Source of the DNA: Acidiferrobacteraceae bacterium
GTDB taxonomy: Bacteria; Pseudomonadota; Gammaproteobacteria; Acidiferrobacterales; SZUA-150
Direction of reading: 5' to 3'
DNA length: 45,027 nucleotides
Assembly: GCA_003228915.1 (NCBI GenBank)
Contig: QIGL01000097.1
Span: 1 to 45,027, forward strand
The position numbers and the translations under genes are program-made. Under the pieces are notes generated by a model. That model ran no database searches. It was not told the DNA's origin and saw only the letters and a program-made list of their open reading frames with translations. Below are positions 16,515 to 23,028 of this stretch, piece by piece; the stretch's first letter is position 1; every line of letters begins with the position of its first letter.

Positions 16515-16603
16515 GCATAACGCTTTAATAACCTGACGTTTTTTCTTGCGGCCTGCCTTTTAGGCCGTAAGAAATAATGGTCAGGTTGATTTACTTGTTA
16601 GCA
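16515..16603 (-). other. attC recombination site of an integron gene cassette
   Basis: On the minus strand this 89-bp site begins with R'' TGCTAAC (16597-16603) and ends with R' GTTATGC (16515-16521). Between them AACCTGAC/GTCAGGTT (outer stem) and TTCTTACGGCCT paired with AGGCCGCAAGAA (one mismatch) make a long hairpin, as in folded attC substrates of IntI. The decisive point is that R'' TGCTAAC is the exact complement of GTTAGCA at 17297-17303, the other end of the putative cassette, as it must be in the circular form. No intI gene is in the window. Confidence 0.78.
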
Positions 16604-16624
16604 GTTATTTATTTATACAGCAAC

Positions 16625-17281
16625 TCATTTAACTTTTTTATATTTGAGAAATATGCCTTCATTGCCACCTGCATGCAAATCCTTATTTTTGTCTAGAAAA
16701 AAATATTCTCCATGAGAGTTACCTCCCTTCTCAACTAGCTTTATACCAGAACCTGATTTTTTTTCCGTCATCTCTTCATTGGAGCTGCTTCCGTCTTTAT
16801 ATTTTGTTTCAAGATATAGCTTTCCATCCTTACGGCGAATAGTGATAGTTGCGCCTACATAAGGACGATCATCCATCCAAATACCTACTGCATCAGCAGA
16901 ATTGTTCTTTGCCTGTTGGACTGCTTTTGTTTCTTCTTCCAGTGTAAGACCGAGTATTTCAATCTTTAGCTTAGGGTTAAAGTGTGATGTTGCCCAAGCA
17001 CCTGAACCTACCTTCATATTTGGCAAATAATACGCGATGAATGTTCTTTCATATTTTTTCTTTTCTGATTTTTTTAGTTTTTCTGAAATTGAGCGTAAAT
17101 CTTGCTTTGAGACTTTCTTATTTAACCTGACATCAATACTACGCTTATAATTTTTATATTCATTTTCTGAAATTACTGTGTAAGTGTAATTTTTCTCATT
17201 TCCAGCTTGTGTTACGCCAAAAAAAGTCATTAACAAAGATATTGCTAGGATATGTGTAAATCTAATTTGAATTCGGTTCAT
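16625..17281 (-). CDS. Secreted protein of unknown function carried on a gene cassette
   Basis: The 218-residue product begins with a signal peptide (THILAISLLMTFFGVTQA, cleavage after TQA). The mature region is Lys/Glu-rich with a helical stretch (SISEKLKKSEKKKYERTF), then beta-rich segments FIAYYLPNMKVGSGAWATSH and AVGIWMDDRPYVGATITIRR, and a C-terminal GGNSHGEYFFLD. I do not recognise a domain. Composition is more AT-rich than the flanking malic enzyme gene. It is preceded by TAGGAG, 6 nt from the ATG, and starts 21 nt inside the cassette boundary at 17302/17303. The stop lies 22 nt before the attC. This is the standard one-gene integron cassette layout, so acquisition by cassette insertion is likely. 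Confidence 0.82.
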   Translation of the reverse strand: MNRIQIRFTHILAISLLMTFFGVTQAGNEKNYTYTVISENEYKNYKRSIDVRLNKKVSKQDLRSISEKLKKSEKKKYERTFIAYYLPNMKVGSGAWATSHFNPKLKIEILGLTLEEETKAVQQAKNNSADAVGIWMDDRPYVGATITIRRKDGKLYLETKYKDGSSSNEEMTEKKSGSGIKLVEKGGNSHGEYFFLDKNKDLHAGGNEGIFLKYKKVK

Positions 17282-17296
17282 TTTTTCTCCTATTAC

Positions 17297-17369
17297 TGCT
17301 AACAGTTAAGTATACGGCAGGTGCGCCAAGAGAACCCAACCCACCAGGTTATTATATACTTAAGTCTAT
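17297..17369 (-). other. Upstream cassette boundary with possible degenerate attC
   Basis: GTTAGCA (minus strand, 17303 to 17297) marks the start of the cassette. Next to it TTAAGTATA (17306-17314) and TATACTTAA (17355-17363) form a perfect 9-bp inverted repeat around a 40-bp centre. An attC of a preceding cassette would have this layout, but the outer box reads GATAGAC rather than an AAC-ending R'', so it may be degenerate, an attI remnant, or unrelated. Confidence 0.45.
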
Positions 17370-17470
17370 CTTTTTATTAATTTTATTACTCGTATATTCG
17401 TAGTTATCAATACAAGCCAGTCGCCTTACGCTAGGTATTTGCACCAATATTGTGCGCTGGCAATTGTTAT

Positions 17471-19102
17471 CTAATAACGGGGATCGTACATGAGTCTTTT
17501 TATTGATTTTTGTAAATCTGATTTTGATTGATCTTTGGGGTGTGGTTTTTGTGCCAGGTTTTGTTCGTAGGCTTTTTCGGCAACGGCAACGGCGATCACC
17601 AGGGAGATGGCGCGAATGTCTTGCAGGGGTGGATATATAACGCCTTGTTCCAGTTGCTCCTGTTTCACCATGCCGGCCAGGGCTGCGGCTGCGGCCAGGA
17701 ACATTTCGTCGGTAATACGACTGGTTTCACAGGCAATGGCACCCAAGCCAACACCGGGAAAGATATAAGCATTGTTTCCCTGTCCGGGTTGAAACGTTTT
17801 ACCTTCATAGCTGACATCTTCCGATGGACTGCCACTGGCAAAAATTACCCGGCCACCGGTCCAGTCATAGGCCTGTTGGGCGGTACACTCGGCATGGGAG
17901 GACGGGTTGGACAAGGCAAAGATGGCCGGTCGTTCGTTGATGTCTGCCATCAGTCGAACGGCCGCTTCCGTAAACGTCCCCTGGACGCCGGTGGCACCGA
18001 TCAATAGTTGGGGCTTGTATAATTTAATGGCCTCAACAAAAGACATGGCAGGCTGATCTTTTGCATAAGGCAGGATATGTTCGGCAAGTTCCTGGCGCGA
18101 TTTGATAACCAGGCCATTTTCATCAACAAACCATAATTGTGACAAGGCGGCGTCGTTGCTCAAACCGGCATCACAGAATGCCTTATGAATTAAATTTGCC
18201 ATGCCCGTGGCAGCCGAACCGGCACCTAGAAACATAATACGCAAGCCGGTGAATTCGTGACCGGAAATACGAATCGAGGAATAAATACCCGCCAACACCA
18301 TGGCGGCCGTGCCCTGGATGTCGTCATTAAAACACAATACCCGGTCACGGTAGGTATTGAGCAAGGCATAGGCATTAGGCGTCAGGAAATCTTCAAACTG
18401 GATCACTGCCTTCGGGAAAATATCCTGAACGGTGGTAACAAATTCTTCCACGAGCTCAGTATATTCAGCGCCTGTCAGCCGGGCTTGTTTGACACCCAGG
18501 TAAAGCGGATCATTACGCAATTCCTGGTTATTGGTGCCGACATCAAGCATCACGGGTAAACACTGCTCCGGGTAAATGCCGGCACCGGCGGTGTACAGGG
18601 CCAGTTTACCAATGGGAATACCCATGCCGTTGGCACCAAGATCACCGAGACCCAGGATACGCTGGCCATCGGTAACCACAATCATGCGCACATCTTTTTC
18701 TGGCCAGTTACACAGTATCTCGTGCATGTGGCCACGATCAGCGGGGGTAATATAAAAACCCCGAGGCTCCCGAAAAATATGCGCATACTCCAGGCAGGCC
18801 TGGCCGACGGTGGGCGTATAAATGATGGGCATGAGTTCATTTATATGCTCGATTAATAATTGGTAATATAATCGTTCGTTACGACCTTGCAAGGCAAACA
18901 GAAAAATATAACGCTCGATGTCGTAGGCCTTGCGGCGCATGCTCTCCAACGCCCGTTGTATCTGGCTTGCCTGGTTGGAGGCACCGGCAGGCAGTAGTCC
19001 CCTTAACCCGTATTTATCACGTTCGGCTTCACTAAAAGCAGAGCCTTTGTTTAATTTTGGGTTATTTAAAACGTCGAACCCGACAGGATTTTTTTTCGAC
19101 AT
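17471..19102 (-). CDS. maeA: NAD-dependent malic enzyme
   Basis: Malic enzyme oxidatively decarboxylates malate to pyruvate. I chose ATG 19102 (MSKKNPVGFDVLNNP), preceded by GAAGGGCAGT; a TTG at 19114 is weaker. The 543 residues match the long NAD-type (SfcA) family: YTPTVGQACLEYAHIF with Y95, ITPADRGHM, GDLGANGMGIPIGK, ELRNDPLYLG, QFEDFLTPNAY with the metal-binding Glu-Asp, and the Rossmann motif FLGAGSAATGMA near 301. FALSNPSSHAECT and FASGSPSEDV complete the fold. Cofactor preference for NAD is inferred from similarity. The gene is flanked by accessory DNA on both sides: vapBC upstream and the cassette downstream. Confidence 0.95.
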   Translation of the reverse strand: MSKKNPVGFDVLNNPKLNKGSAFSEAERDKYGLRGLLPAGASNQASQIQRALESMRRKAYDIERYIFLFALQGRNERLYYQLLIEHINELMPIIYTPTVGQACLEYAHIFREPRGFYITPADRGHMHEILCNWPEKDVRMIVVTDGQRILGLGDLGANGMGIPIGKLALYTAGAGIYPEQCLPVMLDVGTNNQELRNDPLYLGVKQARLTGAEYTELVEEFVTTVQDIFPKAVIQFEDFLTPNAYALLNTYRDRVLCFNDDIQGTAAMVLAGIYSSIRISGHEFTGLRIMFLGAGSAATGMANLIHKAFCDAGLSNDAALSQLWFVDENGLVIKSRQELAEHILPYAKDQPAMSFVEAIKLYKPQLLIGATGVQGTFTEAAVRLMADINERPAIFALSNPSSHAECTAQQAYDWTGGRVIFASGSPSEDVSYEGKTFQPGQGNNAYIFPGVGLGAIACETSRITDEMFLAAAAALAGMVKQEQLEQGVIYPPLQDIRAISLVIAVAVAEKAYEQNLAQKPHPKDQSKSDLQKSIKRLMYDPRY

Positions 19103-19144
19103 ACTGCCCTTCAAGCATTAATAATTAATTTCTTTTTAACAGCG

Positions 19145-19528
19145 TTAACTGGCTTTTGGTTTTGGATAATATCTCACGCCATCCAGACCTTTAAAATCGA
19201 TGTCCTGGGTCCATAACACGGCCCCATACTTTTGCGCAGTCGCGTATATGATGCTGCCGGCAAGCGGTAATTTGTGCTCAATACCAAAACAAGCAGCATC
19301 AACAGCCAGGCCATTATCCAGTACCACAACTTTTCCTTGCTCCATGTGGGCTATCGCTTCAATTGCCGATTCTTCATTACGCTGGCGCAGGACGCTCTTG
19401 AACACTTCTGTAATGGTGATGCTGGGCACTAATAGTGCCTCAAGTGATTCTATTGGTTTGGCGAATGATCCGGCATTTTTATCACCTGAAAAATAGGACA
19501 ACCATGCCGAAGAATCGACAACATTCAT
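19145..19528 (-). CDS. VapC-type PIN-domain toxin lacking one active-site acid
   Basis: PIN-domain ribonucleases use a cluster of three or four acidic residues to bind metal. This 127-residue protein has D5 (NVVDSSAWLSYF), E41 (TITEVFKS) and D109 (LWTQDIDF). The third position, normally Asp in a P-L-A-D-S-I-I-Y-A-T-A motif, is G91. The codon is GGC at 19256-19258, one base from GAC. Activity may be reduced or lost. The start overlaps the antitoxin stop by 4 nt (ATGA), so the two are translationally coupled. It lies just upstream of the malic enzyme gene on the same strand. Confidence 0.9.
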   Translation of the reverse strand: MNVVDSSAWLSYFSGDKNAGSFAKPIESLEALLVPSITITEVFKSVLRQRNEESAIEAIAHMEQGKVVVLDNGLAVDAACFGIEHKLPLAGSIIYATAQKYGAVLWTQDIDFKGLDGVRYYPKPKAS

Positions 19529-19731
19529 ACCCTGTCTTTATCTCGCGCTATTTTTGTTTTGATGCCTTTCAGAAACCCTCTCATCTTTTTCATGGGTTTT
19601 ATCGGGACGAGTTCTATCCGATTTTGGTAGGTAAGAACCTGAATTTTTTGACCGGAAAATATCCCCAATGCTTCTCGCACCTCTTTGGGGATTACGACCT
19701 GGTATTTTGGTGAAACAGTGACAGAAGGCAC
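19525..19731 (-). CDS. VapB-type antitoxin, AbrB/MazE-like
   Basis: The 68-residue product starts at GTG 19731 with MPSVTVSPKYQVVIPKEVRE, the SpoVT/AbrB swapped-hairpin DNA-binding domain, followed by ALGIFSGQKIQVL. The basic C-terminal tail (KKMRGFLKGIKTKIARDKD) is the expected toxin-binding segment. GGAG ten bases upstream supports the GTG start. It overlaps the toxin start by 4 nt. The promoter upstream carries two direct repeats that may be operators. Confidence 0.92.
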   Translation of the reverse strand: MPSVTVSPKYQVVIPKEVREALGIFSGQKIQVLTYQNRIELVPIKPMKKMRGFLKGIKTKIARDKDRV

Positions 19732-19742
19732 AAGCGTTTACT

Positions 19743-19793
19743 CCATCGATAGGCTATACGTATTACGATAGTCCCATCGATAGAAACTGTCAA
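19743..19793 (-). promoter_or_regulatory. vapBC promoter with direct repeats
   Basis: Toward vapB, -35 TTGACA (19788-19793) and -10 TATCGT (19765-19770) are spaced by 17 nt. CCATCGATAG occurs twice on the plus strand, at 19743-19752 (downstream of the -10) and 19774-19783 (inside the spacer), 31 bp apart. That is about three helical turns, so a VapBC complex could contact both repeats on one face. The regulatory role is inferred. Confidence 0.7.
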
Positions 19794-19825
19794 GTCGCAC
19801 TGTCTGGTGCCATCGGTGGCACCTT

Positions 19826-19852
19826 GGAGCAATTATCATCTGTTACCGAGCC
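19826..19852. repeat. Short repeat flanking the zinc-ribbon gene, copy 1
   Basis: The segment GAGCAATTATCATCTGTTAC followed by CGAGCC resembles GAGTAATCATCATCTGTCAC followed by TGGGCTC at 20492-20518. The two copies are in the same orientation, either side of the cysteine-rich gene. A separate hairpin, GGTGCC/GGCACC, precedes this copy at 19806-19823. Confidence 0.55.
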
Positions 19853-19881
19853 TTTTTATCTTACCGGCGTTGCGCCTATTA

Positions 19882-19907
19882 AATTATAATTGTTCTCTAA
19901 CTCGGGC
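19882..19907. repeat. REP-like unit, diverged copy C
   Basis: AATTATAATTGTTCTCTAAC then TCGGGC matches the right arm of copies A (14843) and B (15973). The left arm is not recognisable. Like the others it lies downstream of a minus-strand gene, here about 57 bp after its stop. Confidence 0.5.
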
Positions 19908-19963
19908 TTTGGAGTCAAGTAGCGACGTAGCCGTCGTGTTTTGGCGACTGGTTAAAACTCATA

Positions 19964-20455
19964 TCATCTACACTTGTTACAGGCATAGGTCTTGGTTTCA
20001 TTGTCAACTAAAATTAGTGGTTTCTCTCTACTACCACAAAATGAACACCATGTTTTCCAACCTGGAAAAGCTGTCTGCAACATAGGCTGAAAATTCCTGG
20101 GCACCTTCCTAGTATTTTGTGACTGCAAATCTTCCCATGAAACAGACTCCCTACATCCAGCACAGCGCCTATATGCCCTACTCTGAAATCGTCCACCGCA
20201 ATGGCAAGGATTTAATGCATCTGGAAGCGCTTCGTTTAGTTTCTCTGACAATCCATAAGTATCGACCATTTTTTGAAATATAGGCTCGTATCCACTGAAA
20301 TAGGTAAACCTTCCGCATTTGTCGCAAAAAACGAAAACGTCGTCTCCCATTCCGCTAAATCCGGATCGAAACTTGGTAGAAGTTTCGCATTTACCGCAAT
20401 TAAAATTAAATATATCCTTAAACATATCCATTGATAGGGTCTGACTATTAAGCAT
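19964..20455 (-). CDS. Cysteine-rich zinc-ribbon protein of unknown function
   Basis: The 163-residue protein has twelve cysteines in six pairs: C20/C23, C44/C47, C84/C86, C98/C101, C137/C140 and C159/C162. These would form three zinc ribbons (NCGKCETS with FCDKCGRF, PCHCGGRF with RCAGCRES, WCSFCGSR with ACNKC). No enzyme domain is visible, so nucleic-acid or protein binding is the simplest guess. The start is uncertain: ATG 20455 lies in a repeat-like sequence, and M9 or M11 are also possible. The gene is flanked by similar short repeats (19826-19852 and 20492-20518) in the same orientation, hinting at horizontal acquisition. Confidence 0.72.
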   Translation of the reverse strand: MLNSQTLSMDMFKDIFNFNCGKCETSTKFRSGFSGMGDDVFVFCDKCGRFTYFSGYEPIFQKMVDTYGLSEKLNEALPDALNPCHCGGRFQSRAYRRCAGCRESVSWEDLQSQNTRKVPRNFQPMLQTAFPGWKTWCSFCGSREKPLILVDNETKTYACNKCR

Positions 20456-20491
20456 GAGTTGTGTTACTGTAAAAGAATCAATAATACCTGA

Positions 20492-20518
20492 GAGTAATCA
20501 TCATCTGTCACTGGGCTC
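20492..20518. repeat. Short repeat flanking the zinc-ribbon gene, copy 2
   Basis: GAGTAATCATCATCTGTCAC then TGGGCTC is the upstream partner of the repeat at 19826-19852. About 20 of 26 positions agree by eye. Confidence 0.55.
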
Positions 20519-20532
20519 ACTCTTACTTTTCA

Positions 20533-20886
20533 TCAGGCCGAAACCGGTTTTTCTTTATTTAAGCTCTGCTTCATTACCAAACCCAGCAAGGCCACGGCAA
20601 TGAATGTAATAATAGTAACTGGAATGTTTTCTTCCATAAAGAGCACGACTGCGGATATTAAAAAGGTAATCGCCACAATAACTGCGCCAATGAATCTTGT
20701 TTTTCGAATAATCATCATAATGCCGCCAATGAGTTGGATGGCGCCATAGGTAATGAGAATGGCGTTGGTAAAACCATATTTACCAAAGAATTCCACGTCC
20801 TGCGGCATAAGCATAATTTTTGTAACGCCTGAGGAGACGGCTAAAAATACCAGTATTGCCAGGATCACTTTAAATAAAATACTCAT
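20533..20886 (-). CDS. DoxX-like small membrane protein
   Basis: The 117-residue protein has four hydrophobic helices. Helix 1 (LFKVILAILVFLAVSSGVTK) is followed by the loop MLMPQDVEFFGKYGF, characteristic of DoxX-like proteins, then LITYGAIQLIGGIMMII, FIGAVIVAITFLISAVV and VTIITFIAVALLGLVM. Such proteins are inner-membrane, and their biochemical roles are mostly undefined. GGAGGGCGC before ATG 20886 is a good ribosome site. It lies 20 nt downstream of another small membrane protein gene and is probably co-transcribed with it. Confidence 0.82.
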   Translation of the reverse strand: MSILFKVILAILVFLAVSSGVTKIMLMPQDVEFFGKYGFTNAILITYGAIQLIGGIMMIIRKTRFIGAVIVAITFLISAVVLFMEENIPVTIITFIAVALLGLVMKQSLNKEKPVSA

Positions 20887-20906
20887 GCGCCCTCCTTGCC
20901 AGGCAA

Positions 20907-21212
20907 CTATTGTTCCAGACCAATCCAGTCCTTCCGTTTAGCTAGCATCGCATACCAAATCAGGAACACTGCGACCAGCAACTGCATCGAGCTGCCTATT
21001 AAGGCCTCGGTAGGACCAAAGTCAGTCATGCCAAAGAAGTGAACCATTGTTACAATCGCGCCAAGCAACGAGGCGATAAACAAATGAATCGCAACTAACT
21101 TCCTGAGTAAAATCAGAAAACCGCCAAGTGCGCCACCGAAAACGGCTAGTGCAAATACGCTTGTCGCCCACACAGGCCGACTTTCAATGATGTTACGATA
21201 AGCTTCTGGCAT
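20907..21212 (-). CDS. Small conserved inner-membrane protein
   Basis: The 101-residue product starts MPEAYRNIIESRPVWATSVF and has four predicted helices: ALAVFGGALGGFLILL, IHLFIASLLGAIVTMVHFF, and two forming the C-terminal half. The RPVWAT-to-RK pattern recurs in a family often annotated vaguely as a membrane protein or sugar transporter; transport is unproven. The same frame remains open upstream (APYASAIAAMPEAYRN) without a standard start, so ATG 21212 is kept. It precedes the DoxX-like gene by 20 nt, so the pair probably forms a two-gene operon. Confidence 0.75.
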   Translation of the reverse strand: MPEAYRNIIESRPVWATSVFALAVFGGALGGFLILLRKLVAIHLFIASLLGAIVTMVHFFGMTDFGPTEALIGSSMQLLVAVFLIWYAMLAKRKDWIGLEQ

Positions 21213-21419
21213 TGCAGCTATTGCGCTGGCGTATGGAGCAAAATTATAATCTCTTCCAGTTCGTTTTCTTTATTATCTTTTATTTCAAATATGTGTTTAC
21301 CGATTAATTTTATTGCGTTGAATAAGCTGACCGAATTGAAATTGTAACACGCCAGTTTTGCCAGATTGATCAAAATCTCCTGGAATGACCACAATAAAAC
21401 TGCCCCGACTCTCTGCTTG

Positions 21420-21728
21420 TCAGCTTATGCGATAGGCATCCAGCTCTACTTCGATAATTCGGGTACCAACCAATACCAGTCTGCCGGTTAAACGTTGACT
21501 GCCATCATTGCTGTACTCAAAAAAATACAGCCGGCACAACTGGATTGTGCGATTGCCGGTACGCATGGGCCAATACTTGCGCAGGTGTACCGTACCATCA
21601 AGGAATTGCAGGTTTTGTCGCTGACAGACCGCGATGGCGGCCTGGGTTGCCGCCTGCCTGCTTTTTTGGCTCTGCCACCAAAACACGGCGCCTATGGCAA
21701 CTAATAGCAGGAAAAGAAAATTACCCAT
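21420..21728 (-). CDS. DUF3301 family protein
   Basis: The product is 102 residues with an N-terminal membrane anchor (FLFLLLVAIGAVFWW) followed by a small soluble domain. The family pattern is CQRQNLQFLDGTVHLRKYW in the middle and RLYFFEYSNDGSQRLTGRLV near the end, matching DUF3301, a family I know mainly from gammaproteobacteria. Function is unknown. It is divergent from the DUF2788 gene, with about 120 bp between them. About 200 bp downstream, up to the small membrane-protein gene, hold no recognisable feature. Confidence 0.85.
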   Translation of the reverse strand: MGNFLFLLLVAIGAVFWWQSQKSRQAATQAAIAVCQRQNLQFLDGTVHLRKYWPMRTGNRTIQLCRLYFFEYSNDGSQRLTGRLVLVGTRIIEVELDAYRIS

Positions 21729-21851
21729 TTAATAATCTCGTCTTTTGTAGTTTTGGAATATATTCAGCATTGATATTAAATAATACATTAGAATATGCTA
21801 ATATACCCGTAAATTTTCTGGACTAATTTTTAAGCGCTAATATTATTAACA

Positions 21852-22052
21852 ATGGATATTGAAACCTTCGAGTCCTGGTCGCTCACCATTGGCATCTCAT
21901 CGCTGATTTTATACATGACCTATATCATTTACAGGCTAGCCAAAGAGTCGAACGCCGGTAAGTTTGGTTATTTTATTCTTTTTTTAACCCTCGGTCTCGG
22001 CATGATTGGTTATATTGTCAAAACCTTGCTCGAATATTTTTTGGCAATATAA
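21852..22052 (+). CDS. DUF2788 family small membrane protein
   Basis: This 66-residue protein has two transmembrane helices: TIGISSLILYMTYIIYRLA and FGYFILFLTLGLGMIGYIV. They are linked by a conserved polar loop, KESNAGKFG, and followed by a short tail. This is the complete length of the DUF2788 family. No function is known. It precedes the alpha/beta hydrolase gene by 64 bp on the same strand and may be read from the same promoter. Short but well supported by family pattern. Confidence 0.85.
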   Translation: MDIETFESWSLTIGISSLILYMTYIIYRLAKESNAGKFGYFILFLTLGLGMIGYIVKTLLEYFLAI

Positions 22053-22116
22053 ATCTCATCTTAAACACTACCCGTGAATAGGTTAGTATCGCACTACATT
22101 CAAAAAAAGAATAATC

Positions 22117-22989
22117 ATGCCTGTTACTGAAGAAAAGAAAAGCCTTGATATTGCTGGCGCAACTATTACTTATCGTATCTGGCGACCGGGCGAACATCGA
22201 CGTTTGCTTGTTTTAGTCCATGGCATGGCCAGCAATATGTCGCGTTGGTCCGAGTTTGTTGAAAACACCGGGCTAAGTAAAACCTGGGATATTATACGAC
22301 TGGATTTACGTGGCCATAGCGAATCCATTTTCAGGGGAAAAATTGGTTTACGGGAATGGAGTCTTGATCTCGGTGAATTACTTGATGCTGAAAGATACCA
22401 GGACTGTGTTGTTATTGGTCATAGCCTGGGCGCACAACTTGCCATGTATTACGCTACCCATTACCCGTCACGTGTGGCGGGTGTTTGCCTGATTGATCCA
22501 TTAATTCATGAAGCTTTATACCCCGCCAAAAAACGTATTTACCATGCACGAATAATTATCTGGGCGCTCATTGGTTTAGCAAGACTGTTTAACATGATTG
22601 GTTTTAAACGAAAAAATCTGCCACTTAGAGATTTACGACAACTGGACATAAAAACACGTATCGAAATAGAAAAAACCGGGGACATGGAAGAATTTGTAGA
22701 TAAATACGGTTCGCCATGGCCTGATCTCAAACAATTCCCGGTCTCGAATTACTTAAAAGAGATCATAATAAGTTTAAGTCCTGTGCCTGGATTTAAATCG
22801 TTTAAAAAACCGGTACTTGCCCTGCTTGCCAAAGTCCCCACGTATACACGGCCTGAGTTGACCAGTAAATTTCTTTCAGGTATTGATCAGTGTGAGACTG
22901 TCGATCTTCACGCCTACCACTGGCCCCTGACTGAAAAGCCAGATGAAACCCGGGAAGCAATTGAAGCCTGGTGCGATAGAAATTTCTAG
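22117..22989 (+). CDS. Alpha/beta hydrolase
   Basis: The 290-residue cytosolic protein is a classic alpha/beta hydrolase. The oxyanion-hole loop is LVLVHGMASNMSRW (HG at 35-36), the nucleophile elbow is GHSLGAQLAMYY with S103, and the strand before it carries IIRLDLRGHSES. The final conserved histidine is in HAYHWPLTEKPDE near the C-terminus. The catalytic machinery looks intact, in contrast to the hydrolase-like protein at 12329. A basic helical lid (KKRIYHARIIIWALIGLARL) might contact membranes. Substrate unknown; family members include esterases, lipases and haloperoxidases. Confidence 0.88.
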   Translation: MPVTEEKKSLDIAGATITYRIWRPGEHRRLLVLVHGMASNMSRWSEFVENTGLSKTWDIIRLDLRGHSESIFRGKIGLREWSLDLGELLDAERYQDCVVIGHSLGAQLAMYYATHYPSRVAGVCLIDPLIHEALYPAKKRIYHARIIIWALIGLARLFNMIGFKRKNLPLRDLRQLDIKTRIEIEKTGDMEEFVDKYGSPWPDLKQFPVSNYLKEIIISLSPVPGFKSFKKPVLALLAKVPTYTRPELTSKFLSGIDQCETVDLHAYHWPLTEKPDETREAIEAWCDRNF

Positions 22990-23028
22990 CGACGCAGCAA
23001 CCTTCTTATTGGGTAATTTTTATTGTCC

